Positions 10,668 through 21,341 of a DNA stretch of 64,000 nt are shown here, in pieces. The notes beneath the pieces were generated by a model. The model was not told the DNA's origin. It saw only the letters and a list, made by a program, of their open reading frames with translations, and did no database searches. Position numbers and translations under genes: made by a program. The stretch comes from Homarus americanus (Eukaryota > Arthropoda > Malacostraca > Decapoda > Nephropidae). The stretch spans positions 6,079,433 through 6,143,432 of the forward strand of contig NW_024748870.1 of assembly GCF_018991925.1 (NCBI RefSeq), written 5' to 3'. Position 1 is the first letter of the stretch; each line of letters starts with the position of its first letter.

Positions 10668-10721
<54 letters not shown>
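10668..10721. repeat. (GT)n microsatellite
   Basis: About 54 bp of pure GT immediately downstream of the GC-rich island. Confidence 0.95.
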
Positions 10722-10839
10722 TTGATCAAAGTGAGGGAAGCTATGTACTGAGAGGCACTATTTGAGGCAGTAAGAGAATGGCATCATTATATATTCAAGA
10801 CTCGGTAATAATATATCTGAATTCGATATTTTTTTCCCA

Positions 10840-10950
10840 GGTGTGTCTGTCTAACCTGTGTGTGTCTACCTGTATGTCTGGATCCCTGTGTGTGTGTGTG
10901 TCTACCTGTCTGTCTACCTGTGTGTGTCTACCGTGTGTGTCTACCTGTGC
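10840..10950. repeat. Short GTGTGTCTACCTG tandem repeat
   Basis: About seven imperfect copies of a 14-20 bp unit containing TGTGTGTCTACCTG. The small open frame over it is repeat read-through. Confidence 0.75.
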
Positions 10951-11580
10951 TCAAACTTTTAATAATACAAACAATAATTAATTAAGAACACCTGCAGGAT
11001 AACCAATTTATAACACCTGATTATTAAAAACCTAGCCTAACCTAACCTAACCTTGGAATATTTACTACTTAATTCATATTATTTCTCTGTTATATAGCTG
11101 ATGGTATATATATAATCGCCTTATTCATTAGTTCATTTGTACTAAGATGTTCATTTGTTCACAGTGTTTGTTCACTCGTAACCTGTATACCAATAACATG
11201 ACCTTGAGAGAACAGCCAACAAAATGATACTACATCTCAGAACTATTCCGTGTCTGATACTGCAGCATTATCCTCAGGTGTGTAATCCATCCTACCTGTC
11301 GCTCACCTGTCTAAAAAATCTGACACCTAACATTAGGATTCAATAGATTAAATGCACAGCTCCTATAGTGTTTGTCTGTCTGTCCACTACGATTTCATAT
11401 TATTTTCACCAACGATATATTGAAAGCTTTGAAGGTTTCTGGGTCGTCTCCTGTAAATAAACTATCACAGCACAGCACACAGCGTCCCAAACCAGGTGCA
11501 GCGATATATATTTTACCCTTCCATTTGAACCTCGACACCAGCAAGACTGTAGCATAATTATTTAAGCACCGACTCGACCC

Positions 11581-11614
<34 letters not shown>

Positions 11615-11640
11615 ATGGGTTGTGTGAAAGAAAGAATGGT
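10951..11640. other. Intergenic with minor repeats
   Basis: Unique AT-rich DNA with three CCTAA pentamers near 11037-11052 and (AC)n at 11584-11612. No gene recognised. Confidence 0.6.
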
Positions 11641-11654
11641 GATGATGACAGGTA

Positions 11655-11868
11655 GTTGGCCAGGTGTGGGGGCCAAGTGGTGGGGCCAGGAGAGGGGGGG
11701 CAGGTGGGGGCCAGGTGAGTTGGGCTAGGTGGTGGGGCCAGGTGGGAGCCAGGTGAGGGGACCAGGTGTGGGGGGCCAGGTGTGGGAGCCAGGTGAGGTA
11801 CCAGGTGAGGTGACCAGGTGTAGGAGCCAGGTGAGGGGCCAGGTGAGGGGGGAGCCAGGTGAGTGGTG
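11655..11868. repeat. CCAGGTG minisatellite
   Basis: Tandem array of 12-26 bp units around GGGGCCAGGTGTGGG and GAGCCAGGTGAGG. It produces long W/P/H-rich minus-strand frames that are not genes. The CAGGTG core is also an E-box, repeated about 15 times, but it is likely just the repeat core. Confidence 0.88.
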
Positions 11869-12002
11869 ATGAAGGACAACAATAGACCACATACACACAC
11901 TGCCTCTCTGTACACAATACATCGCTTGGGTTACGGAGCTGCAGCACGAGAAGCAAAGTTTTGGGCGGGTGAGAGACACAGAGTTCTTAAAACCTGAATG
12001 TA

Positions 12003-12005
<3 letters not shown>

Positions 12006-12076
<71 letters not shown>

Positions 12077-12195
12077 TGGAAATTGGTGTGGAGATGTGTG
12101 TGAGTTATTGAGGGAGAAGAGGACATGGTCGGACGAGGAAGAGGAGGGAAGAGGAAGAAGAAGAGGGGAAGAGGAGGGGAAGAGGAAGAAGAAGG
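12006..12195. repeat. (GA)n and (GAAGAGG)n purine tract
   Basis: (GA)n at about 12007-12073, then a purine-rich block of GGAAGAGGAAGAAGAAG at 12130-12195. A further (GA)n lies at 12334-12363. Confidence 0.9.
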
Positions 12196-12329
12196 GGGGA
12201 AGAGGTGATGACACTTGGAAAATTGGGCAAGGGGTGTGGAGTCCATGAACACCGAGAGGAAATTAAGTAAATGGAAGAAGAGGGAAGGGAAGACGAAGGT
12301 AATAGAGAACAACAAACAGGGACATATAT

Positions 12330-12368
<39 letters not shown>

Positions 12369-12465
12369 CCGTTTATGTTACCTCCTGTGTATACAATAGT
12401 TGTTGGTGAACATAGTAAATATTACAGGATGGTTAATGTATCACTGTCTGCTGAATGCTTCCCTC

Positions 12466-12567
12466 TTCCGCCTCCTCTTCCCTTCCTCTCCTTCTTCCTC
12501 CTCTTCCTCCTCCTCCTCCTCCTCCTCCTCCTCCTCCTCATCATCATCATCATCATCATCATCATCT
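12466..12567. repeat. (TCC)n and (ATC)n trinucleotide tract
   Basis: CT-rich DNA resolves into about 10 TCC units, then nine ATC units (12538-12566). It reads as poly-Ser, poly-Leu or poly-Ile in different frames; not a gene. Confidence 0.9.
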
Positions 12568-12640
12568 TGCAGTTTTCTTTTACTCTTAGTACTCATTTAA
12601 GATGAAATACAACTTACAGACAACCACATATTGTATACGA

Positions 12641-12800
<160 letters not shown>

Positions 12801-13153
12801 TATATCATAATCTTTACCATTTAGTAACACCATCACTAAATATATTCACGTTGTTTAAGCAAATGACCATAATAAATAAATAAACAATTACATAAACTCT
12901 CTCTATTGTAGGGAACTTTAACTCCTTCCCTAATGATAAAAGTTCAGAACTACAGGTAAAACATGACTCAACTTTAATTATCGGTTATACAGGTGAGTTA
13001 CATGGTGTTCAGTATCGAGGAAGTAGAGAGATTTATTGGTCCTGTATTTCACAAGTTAATCGTTTTTATCCACTTAAGGTCTAATACTGTGATGCATCTT
13101 TATGTCGGGATAATAAAGAGGTGGGTGGTAGTTTTATCACCTAACACCATAAA

Positions 13154-13547
13154 AGATAATGAGAAAGTTTTAGTTTTACTTTGTTCAACTGAGAACTTTA
13201 CTTGTTATAACTCAGAGGAAAGTGTTCAACTGAGACGCACTTTACCACTTGTTATAACTCAGAGGAAAGTGTTCAACTGAGACGCACTTTACCACTTGTT
13301 ATAACTCAGAGGAAAGTGTTCAACTGAGACGCACTTTACCACTTGTTATAACTCAGAGGAAAGTGTTCAACTGAGACGCACTTTACCACTTGTTATAACT
13401 CAGAGGAAAGTGTTCAACTGAGACGCACTTTACCACTTGTTATAACTCAGAGGAAAGTGTTCAACTGAGACGCACTTTACCACTTGTTATAACTCAGAGG
13501 AAAGTGTTCAACTGAGACGCACTTTACCACTTGTTTTAACTCAGAGG
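13154..13547. repeat. Homogeneous 47-bp minisatellite
   Basis: Seven to eight copies of a 47-bp unit containing AACTCAGAGGAAAGTGTTCA, GAGACGCACTTTACC and ACTTGTTAT. Internal copies from about 13205 onward are essentially identical. The first copy is shortened (GAGAACTTTACTTG) and the last has one change (TTGTTTTAA). Homogeneity implies recent expansion. The 95-aa frame starting at 12993 enters the array and is not supported as a gene. Confidence 0.95.
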
Positions 13548-14246
13548 TATTTTTTTTTTGGGGGGGGGGTTATAAACTTTGAGAAATTTTAGACAGAAAC
13601 CTGTTTGTGAATTGGTATTTTAATTACTCGCAATAGTTAGGGTATACCAAGTTGTTAATTACAGGAACTCTACACCTAGAGAGTGTTAGAAGTGTACCTG
13701 CGTGCCTGGTGTAATAAGAGTAATGGGTTAAGCCAGGTAAGCCCAGGTAAATGAAAGGTAACATGACAGTGAAACTACTCCATTGGTTTACAGAACAGAA
13801 AGAGAAGAGTGTGCATTTACCTATCATGTTTCTAACGTGTGTGTGTGTGTGTGTCGCCTGTGTCAATAACATCAATGGAAACGACAGATCACTTCCGGGT
13901 CACGTTATATACGCGTTTCTACCTGACTGAGATTAAACATTTTAGTGGAAATGTTTGAACCGTTACTTTTTTTATTCATAATAGTTAAGTCGACATAATT
14001 TACATATAAGTTTAAGTGAGTTTATCTTCATCTTCTCATCTCGCTACACACCATCACACCTGGAGTACAATGTTGTGTAAAGGTGAGACATAATACAGGT
14101 GTGGTTTCTGTTATCTGGCTATTGTTACCTTCCACCATCACTGTTTACATCTCGCTACACTATCAATACTCAATGTTTATATTCACTATACCTGTAACCT
14201 CACGTGTTTTATGCTCTTAGTAATGCTGATGTATACAGGGTTAATA
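13548..14246. other. Intergenic, T/G run and unique DNA
   Basis: A T-run then G-run (about 13549-13569) marks the array edge. The rest is unique AT-rich DNA with a short (GT)n at 13837-13853. No gene seen. Confidence 0.6.
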
Positions 14247-14248
14247 TA

Positions 14249-14443
14249 CAGTGTAACCTCTATTTAACGGACTGTATGGCTTGGAAATTCCGTTATATCG
14301 AAGGTTCGTTAGATGTGAAATCTCCATCTAACGAATTGTATAGAGGTGAAAGTCCGTTATATCGAGGGTTCGTTAGATGTGAAACCCCCATATAACGGAT
14401 TATATGGAGATAAAAGTCCGTTATATGGAGGTTTTACACCGTG
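14249..14443. mobile_element. pogo/Tigger-like MITE with 64-bp internal repeat
   Basis: The left end TA/CAGTGTAACCTCTATTTAAC and the right end (reverse complement CACGGTGTAAAACCTCCATA) are imperfect terminal inverted repeats of the CAGTGNAACCTC type, seen in pogo/Tigger-like Tc1-mariner elements with a TA target. Inside are two tandem copies of a 64-bp unit starting at GTTATATCGA. Each unit contains inverted halves, TTAGATGTGAAA and CCATCTAACG. No transposase is present. Confidence 0.75.
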
Positions 14444-14451
14444 AAAGTGAA

Positions 14452-14637
14452 GGTATACAAAGCCTTCGGTACACAAGGAGGCAGCATGGCCGGTACTGCA
14501 CTCAACCTACTACATTCCCCTAGTTTGTAAAGTTAGGCACCCATTTACAGCTGGGTAGACTAGGAGAGCCCCGGGGATCGAACCAATGACCCTTAGAACA
14601 GGAGTTGAGTGTTGTACCCACTTGGCCACCGCACCCT
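14452..14637 (-). mobile_element. tRNA-derived SINE, family A copy 1
   Basis: On the minus strand the tRNA-like head begins near 14637. It has a Pol III A box TGGCCAAGTGG (about 14626-14616) and a B box GGTTCGATCCC (about 14582-14572), about 44 bases apart from start to start. The body follows: CTACCCAGCTGTAAATGGG, then GCAGTACCGGCC and CTTGTGTACCGAAGG. The same body recurs at 15.9 and 47.7 kb. The minus-strand 68-aa open frame over it is not coding. Confidence 0.82.
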
Positions 14638-14801
14638 ATACAACCCACACAGACTTGGTAAAACTGCCGAGTAACTTTGGGAAAAATGAATAACACATGA
14701 CTCACTGAATGAACCATAACAAACACACTAAACCTAACGTGTTCTGAACCATCCTAGTACACAATCTAACCTGAAATAGGGATATATTAGGTATTATATT
14801 A

Positions 14802-15054
14802 ACCTAACCTAACCTAACCTAACCTAACCTAACCTAACCTAACCTAACCTAACCTAACCTAACCTAACCTAACCTAACCTAGCCTAATCTAATCTAACCT
14901 AACCTAACCTAGCCTAATCTAACCTAACCTAACCTAACCTAACCTAACCTAACCTAACCTAACCTAACCTAACCTAACCTAATCTAACCTAGCCTAACCT
15001 AACCTAACCTAACCTAACCTAACCTAACCTAACCTAACCTAACCTAACCTAACC
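14802..15054. repeat. Longest (CCTAA)n telomere-type array
   Basis: About 250 bp of CCTAA with occasional CCTAG and TCTAA variants near 14880-14920 and 14980-14995. The longest clean arthropod-telomere-type tract in the window. Flanks are unrelated unique DNA, so it is interstitial. Confidence 0.95.
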
Positions 15055-15318
15055 TTCACTACACAAAGGTTACATCTCGTTATCAGAGGTTGCACAACAG
15101 GTGATCTGGGGGATGAGATAACCTTTGTTGTTGAACCCACTTGCTAAACCAAACACCAATAACAAACGAGTTACTTTATAGGTGGATTGTCATGAAGCGA
15201 TACCTGGGGGGGTGCGGGGGTGGGGGGGTTATGAGCGCCACCCCCCAAAAAACCTTTCTGTTAATTAGAAGCTTAATGTGTAGATTATACCTAAAGCACA
15301 AACTATATTTACGTTGAT

Positions 15319-15355
<37 letters not shown>

Positions 15356-15904
15356 CTTTACTTTAGTCTCTTGTATACATGTCAACATTAAACCAATTAA
15401 CCTATCACCCACCTTTATGTCTGAGGGTTGGCTACCACAGACCACCACACCAAATTATTTTTTCAGACAATTTTAATATTTTTTTTTCATTCCTCCTAAA
15501 TTTTGTATCTCTCCTGTAACTCAGTTTTATATTTCTGTCATCATCCTACTTTCTCCTCCCCCTCCTCCCCCACTTCCCCCCTTCCCTCTCCCTCCCCCTT
15601 AGAACACGATGTAGGATTTTGTTTCAAGGTAAAATTAATGTCCTTGTTTAATTAGTGTGTAAAATTAGTCTTTCTCTTTTTACTTGATATATTCTTATAT
15701 TTTATCTTATTTTCTCTCATATATCACGACTTATGTTCCATCCCAACTGTATAATATTTCTCATTGTTTTAATTTCTCTGTTGCCTCTCTTAATTTTTAT
15801 TCTCGGATTCATTTATATAATTTGAACACAATTATTACTCCTGGCATTACGGTATTTCCCTTAAGCCGCAATTTATTCGTCTTTTTTCTGCTGTGAAGTT
15901 TGTT
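15055..15904. other. Intergenic, small repeats only
   Basis: Unique DNA with a G-rich patch at 15205-15228, (GT)n at 15323-15353 and CT/C-rich DNA at 15545-15600. Open frames of 63-90 aa show no recognisable domain. Confidence 0.55.
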
Positions 15905-16055
15905 TCAACATAGTATTGGGTGCTGGTTCGCCCTTTGTTGACCCAGCTGTGAGTAGGTACCAAAGATTACAGTTGGATAAATGAGTATGGATTAAATTCA
16001 CTGCCTTCTTGTGTACCTAAGAGCTTATGTTACTTTTTCCCGTCTATTTTATCCT
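15905..16055 (+). mobile_element. Degenerate SINE family A copy 2
   Basis: GGTTCGCCC (B-box-like), GACCCAGCTGTGAGTAGG, ACCAAAGATTACA and CTTGTGTACCTAAGAGCTTA match the 14452-14637 body in the same order. The tRNA-like A box is too decayed to place. Confidence 0.6.
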
Positions 16056-16224
16056 GACAGATTCTATGGATAAAGAATGTCGATTATAAATGAATAAGCA
16101 TCGTAATATAAGATTATTCGACGGTTTTATGAATCGGTATATTTTTTTTTAATAATTTAGAGTAAGTTGTTTAGTTCCTAAGTCACTTTATACCTTTTGT
16201 CAACATAATAAAACTACCTAAGAT

Positions 16225-17245
16225 TATCCCTTTACCTTGTGACATTAAGCTATAACTCCTCCTTTGTGACACTAAGCTATAAATCCTCCTTTACCAGAAG
16301 AGCTATAAATCCTCCTTTACCTTGTGACATTAAGCTATAAATCCTCCTTTACTCACATTAAGCTATAAATCCTCCTTTACCTTGTGACACTAAGCTATAA
16401 ATCCCTTTACCACTAAGCTATAAATCCTCCTTTACTTGTGACATTAAGCTATAAATCCTCCTTTACCTTGTGACATTAAGCTATAAATCCTCCTTTACCT
16501 TGTGACATTAAGCTATAAATCCTCCTTTACCTTGTGACATTAAGCTATAAATCCTCCTTTACCTTGTGACATTAAGCTATAAATCCTCCTTTACCTTGTG
16601 ACATTAAGCTATAAATCCTCCTTTACCTTGCTATATAATCCTCCTTTACCATTAAGCTATAAATCCTCCTTTACCTTGTGACATTAAGCTATAAATCCTC
16701 CTTTACCTTGTGTAAGTTAAGCTATAAACCTTGTGACATTAAGCTCTTTTACCTTGTGCTTTACCTTGTGACATTAAGCTATAAATCCTCCTTTACCTTG
16801 TGACATTAAGCTATAAATCCTCCTTTACCTTGTGACATTAAGCTATAAATCCTCCTTTACCTTGTGACATTAAGCTATAAATCCCCCTTTACCTTGTGAC
16901 ATTAAGCTATAAATCCTCCTTTATCTTGTCACATTAAGCTATAAATCCTCCTTTACCTTGTTATATTAAGCTATAAATCCTCCTTTACCTTGTCACATTA
17001 AGCTATAAATCCTCCTTTACCTTTTGACACTAAGCTATAAATCTTACTTTACCTTGTGACACTAAGCTATAAATCCTCCTTTACCTTGTGACACTAAGCT
17101 ATAAATCCTTCTTTACCTTGTGACACTAAGCTATAAATCCTCCTTTACCTTGTCACATTAAGCTATAAATCCTCCTTTACCTTTTGACACTAAGCTATAA
17201 ATCCTCCTTTACCTTGTGACACTAAGCTATAAATCCCCCATAAAT
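16225..17245. repeat. 32-bp satellite, about 1 kb
   Basis: About 32 copies of a 32-bp unit, TTAAGCTATAAATCCTCCTT plus TACCTTGTGACA. Variants include GACACTAAG for GACATTAAG and TTGTCACA for TTGTGACA. A cluster of truncated or scrambled copies sits at 16625-16765. Each unit carries CTATAAAT, a TATA-box-like string. Confidence 0.95.
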
Positions 17246-17344
17246 CCCTCAACGTGGCGAGAAAAGGATTATTAGAGATTAAAACTGAAATAAATAGGAC
17301 ACAATGTGATGAAATCCCAATGTGCTTTTTTCACACAAACTCTC

Positions 17345-17470
17345 CTATGATCTCCGCCCAATACTGGACTTCTCAATAACGTAATGGATACAGTAAACCC
17401 GCCCAATAACGGACTTCTCAATAACGTAATGTATACTGTAACTCTTCTCAATAACGGACCTCTCATTACT
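17345..17470. mobile_element. Decayed pogo/Tigger-like end repeats
   Basis: TACAGTAAACC followed by CCAATAACGGACTTCTCAAT, repeated imperfectly two to three times (TACTGTAACTCTTCTCAATAACGG). It resembles the CAGTGAAACCTC...AACGGAC ends at 14.2 and 53.7 kb. No clear boundaries; probably a remnant. Confidence 0.5.
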
Positions 17471-17474
17471 GGAT

Positions 17475-17511
<37 letters not shown>

Positions 17512-17544
17512 ATACGAAATTAAAGTGTGATACGTCGTACTGTT

Positions 17545-18268
17545 ATGGTGTGATGTGTGTGTTAGTGGTGTTAGTGGTGGTGATGGTGTTAGTGGATGGT
17601 GATGGTGGTGATGTGGTGTTATTTAAAAGATGGTGATGGTGTTAGTGGTGTTAGGATGGTGAGTGGTGTTTAGTGGATGGTGATGGTGTTAGTGGTGGTG
17701 GATGGTGTTAGTGGTGTTAAGTGGATGGTGATGTAGTGGTGTTAAGTGGATGGTGATGGTGTTAAGTGGTGTGGATGGTGATGGTGTTAGTGGTATGGTG
17801 AAGTGGATGGTGTTAGTGGTGTGAAGTGGATGGTGATGGTGATGGTGTTAGTGGTGTTAAGTGGATGGTGATGGTGTTAGTGGTGTTAAGTGGATGCAGT
17901 GGTGTAGTGGATGGTTTTAGTGGTGTTATGGATGGTGATGGTATAGTGTGATGATGGTGTTAGTAGTGAGTGGTTAGTGGTGTTAGTGGATGGTGATGGT
18001 GTTAGTGGTGTTAAATGGATGGTGATGGTGTTAGTGGTGTAAAGTGGATGGTGATGGTGTTAGTGGTGTTATGGAGTATGATGTGATGGTGTTAAGTGGA
18101 TGGTGATGGTGTTAATGGTGGTGAAGTGGATGGGTGATGGTGTTATTGGATGGTGATGGTGTTAAGTGGATGGTGATGGTGTTAAGTGGATGGTGATGGT
18201 GTTAAGTGGATGGTGATGGTGTTAGTGGTGTTAAGTGGATGGTGATGGTGTTAGTGGTGTTAAGTGTT
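17545..18268. repeat. 29-bp GT-rich minisatellite
   Basis: Array of roughly 29-bp units, TTAAGTGGATGGTGATGGTG plus TTAGTGGTG. Length variation is frequent, with many partial copies at 17600-17960. It follows (CT)n at 17480-17509. Confidence 0.92.
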
Positions 18269-18395
18269 CCGTGGTCAGCTTTTAGATACGTGTTCCGTAA
18301 CCAATAATTAGGTTACGTGTTCTATTACCAATTGTTTAGATACCCTTAGTGTTCCGTACCTAATATACGTGTTCCGTGGCTAATACTTATACACA
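18269..18395. repeat. Degenerate TGTTCCGT repeat
   Basis: Five diverged copies of a 25-35 bp unit containing ACGTGTTCCGTAACCAATA. Confidence 0.6.
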
Positions 18396-18572
18396 CGTTC
18401 CTTTCTCACTGTTATTATGCATGTTCCTTTCTCTATGTTACTTTGCGTGTTCCTTTCTCAATGTTACTTTGCGTGTTCCTTTCTCAATGTTACTTTGCGT
18501 GTTCCTTTTTCAATGTTACTTTGCGTGTTCCTTTTTCAATGTTACTTTGCGTGTTCCTTTCTCAATGTCAGT
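18396..18572. repeat. 26-bp minisatellite
   Basis: About seven copies of a 26-bp unit, TGTTCCTTTCTCAATGTTAC then TTTGCG; two carry TTTTTC for TTTCTC. The open frame is repeat read-through. Confidence 0.9.
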
Positions 18573-18755
18573 TCTAAATAATGTCGTATATGTGCCCCGA
18601 AAAACAGGCTCTTAACTAGTATTTAAGAGCGTCCTGGCTTACAACTTAGAGATAACTGGTCCTTCATGGCACAAAGTTTTATCTAAATTTTCCCGTAAAA
18701 GTTTTGGGAATGGTCAATAAAAGATGTAGCGGGGAATGAGGCTATTTGTGGAAGG

Positions 18756-18810
18756 AAGTAGTAGTAGTAGTAGTAGTAGTAGTAAAAAAAAAAGTAGCAG
18801 TAGTAGTAGC

Positions 18811-18845
<35 letters not shown>

Positions 18846-18846
18846 C

Positions 18847-18881
<35 letters not shown>

Positions 18882-18902
18882 CAGTAGTAGTAGTAGTAGT
18901 AG
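18756..18902. repeat. (AGT)n trinucleotide microsatellite
   Basis: About 47 AGT/AGC triplets with a short A-run near 18785. Reads as poly-Ser, poly-Val or poly-Tyr; not a gene. Confidence 0.95.
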
Positions 18903-19542
18903 AAAAAAAGTGGTATGGAAGGAATATACACCTGGTTGTAATTATGATTCACACCTTTTGTTTATTATTTTTAATTACTATTGTGTTTTTTTCTCTTGGC
19001 GTCTTAAATATTATTTTTTCTTTTTCAATATTTTATGATTTTTCTCAATAAGATTTCGATAAGGCTACTTGAGGCTTATTAGTAGAAGAAAGAAACTGTA
19101 TTGATGTAGAAATTGATGAAAAACGAACACAAATTACAGGAACAAGGAAACTAAACCTCAAACAAGGAGAGATTCCATGTTAGACCAATTCATCAAAACT
19201 TATAAAATATCAAAGTAAAAAATATAAGAAGGTTTTACCCCAAGTTGTTGAAGATTGAGTCAAGGTTCCGAAGCAGGGATACGAACAGGTCTTTACGGAG
19301 TAGCTGATACGGGAAGAATTGGTGTGTTTCAGTGTGTTCGATTATTGATATCCGACCAGAGAGGCATTATGACTCGATAGTTGGTATGAGAGGATGGAAT
19401 GGATACATACTGATTAATTAAACCAAAATGGGAGAACTGCATTAGAGGAGGAAGAAAGTTTTAAAAGTTTAGAGAGAAAGTTAGATAAAGTTTGGATAGG
19501 AGTTTCTTGGTTAATGAGTCGTTGGGTATCATTATGAGATTT

Positions 19543-19550
<8 letters not shown>
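18903..19550. other. Intergenic, nothing recognised
   Basis: T-rich then unique DNA without coding, RNA or transposon signals that I can see. Confidence 0.55.

Positions 19551-19607
<57 letters not shown>
19551..19607. repeat. (GA)n microsatellite
   Basis: About 57 bp of pure GA. Confidence 0.95.
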
Positions 19608-19612
<5 letters not shown>

Positions 19613-19651
19613 CATTAGAGAAACATAAGACTGAAGTGTGTAGAGTCAGTC

Positions 19652-19768
19652 TTACGTCCCATCTATGAACCCTGAGTCTCATGAACCTGTGAACCCAAGA
19701 CAGTATTGGACCCATAGATGAAGCACTGTATTGATGTCTCGGATTCAAAGGTTCATGGATGGGACGGA
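19652..19768. mobile_element. Palindromic foldback element
   Basis: The left arm GTCCCATCTATGAACCCTGA (from 19656) is the imperfect reverse complement of the right arm ending near 19766 (reverse complement GTCCCATCCATGAACCTTTG). The middle holds GGATTC and TCATGAACC motifs like those in the foldback elements at 32.1 and 60.3 kb, so it may be a distant relative. Confidence 0.55.
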
Positions 19769-20535
19769 GGTAGAATTATTTTGTTGGTTATTTCGTTTCT
19801 TGGAAGGGAAGAAGGGACGGTAGGAGGAAGAGAAATTGGAAGGGAGGTGAGGAGGGAGAGGAAAAGGGAACGGCAGGGACGGAGGGGTGGGAGGGAAAGG
19901 TAGCAGAGAGGGGGAAAGACGAGGCCTAAAATCCACTTCGCCATCAAGGAGTTTGGAGTGGTTGTAGTTAACGTCGTCTTCAGAGGTCAAGATGGTTTGG
20001 GTCTTCCTCCTCCTCGTTGTTTAACTTTGTCGACAAGACCATTTTCGGTGAGGGTGAGGTGGGTGGGGCAGATGGATTGGCTGGGATTCCCTTCCACTTC
20101 TGGGTTTAGTTTTACGAGCCTAAGTGACTAAGGAAGTGTATGGGATGGACTTTTTTTATCTTATTTTTTTTTTACTAGTTTAGAATGTATTTGTTGTCAA
20201 GGTATATCAAGTTGATTAGTGTCGTTCACCTGTGAGTCTTACCTACTATAATGCTTTTCACACCTGCCTTATCAGTTACGAATCAAAGTGTTAATGACTA
20301 ATGGAAAGATAAGGGAGATATAAGTCCGTTATATGGAGGGTTTCACTATAATGGCTTAGTATGTGCTATTTCTCGGTTGAGTTTGTTTGGTAATGTACAG
20401 TACACTACCGGATGTTGTGTGTCACTGTGTCACCGGAGACTGATTGGTTGATTAGTTTACCTGACACGTAGTTAGTTACCTGAGACGTGTGTATTCGTGA
20501 GAGAACGACGATAATTGGATTGGGTAACAGGTTAA
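19769..20535. other. Intergenic with purine block and solo MITE end
   Basis: A GGGA-rich block at 19805-19915. At 20321-20344 AAGTCCGTTATATGGAGGGT TTCA is a lone terminal piece of the 64-bp-unit MITE family. No gene seen. Confidence 0.5.
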
Positions 20536-20700
20536 ATTGGGTTAGGTTAGTTAAGAGTATGGTGGCAGAAAGTGGCGAGAGTTTGGTTATGTTAGGTTAG
20601 GTTAGGTTAGGTTTGTTTAGTTAAGAGTTTGGTGAGGGTTAGTTTAGGGTTAGGTTAGGGTGTTGAATCATCAGGTGAAATAAGCCTAGGGGTAATCTTC
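20536..20700. repeat. TTAGG tract with shared 3' flank
   Basis: Interrupted TTAGG pentamers from 20536 to 20660, followed by TTGAATCATCAGGTGAAATA and AATCTTCACGTGATTAC. The same flank follows TTAGG tracts at 36.72 and 54.98 kb. Confidence 0.75.
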
Positions 20701-21340
20701 ACGTGATTACAGGTATTTTACAGGTAACATCAATTTTAAGCCTGGGTGGAGAGGACACAGCAGTGGGGACTTACTAGATCAAAAGTATTTCTTCCATAAA
20801 AAAGTAAAACTACAGTAAAAAGCTTTAAAAGTACTTAAGACTACACATAAAGCTTACGAAATACCGAGTTTGTATCATATTCTGGGGGAACAGTTTTGGG
20901 AAATGAGACTATATGACATAAACTGAAAGAAAATAATAAGTATTTAATAATGAAACAAAATAAATTAATAATGAAACAAAAATAGATAATAATGAAAAAA
21001 AATATATAATGTAAGAAAATAAAAGTATAATGAAAAAAATATAATGCAAGAAAATAAAATTAATAATGAAACAAAAAATAATAATACAACGAAAAAAACA
21101 AAAAATAATTTTAGATATATGACTACGTTAGATAATTTACTAGGACAAAATTCTATTACCAGCCATAAAGGAGACCCAAATCATTCTGTGGGTATTGATA
21201 TTCCTGACTCATTCACATATCAAATAACTCTGGTGATGGGGAAATAATTGAATTCGGAATTAGTCAAAAAATTCTGTCATGTGGTATGGCGGAGAGATGG
21301 TATTCAATGTAGCTGGTGTGATGTAACGCTTGGCTGATGG
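20701..21340. other. Intergenic, A-rich
   Basis: Includes an AATAATGAAACAAAAA-type A-rich tandem tract at about 20930-21110. No gene recognised; the 67-aa frame at 21044 is lysine/asparagine-rich low complexity. Confidence 0.55.
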
Positions 21341-21341
21341 T

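Noticed and set aside
14570..14637. Functional tRNA gene on the minus strand
   Set aside because: A and B boxes are good but the sequence continues into a SINE body shared with other copies, and the acceptor stem does not pair.
14802..15054. True chromosome end
   Set aside because: The telomere-type array is flanked on both sides by ordinary sequence and is one of many short internal tracts.
18736..19051. Poly-Ser/poly-Val/poly-Tyr frames
   Set aside because: (AGT)n microsatellite in different frames.
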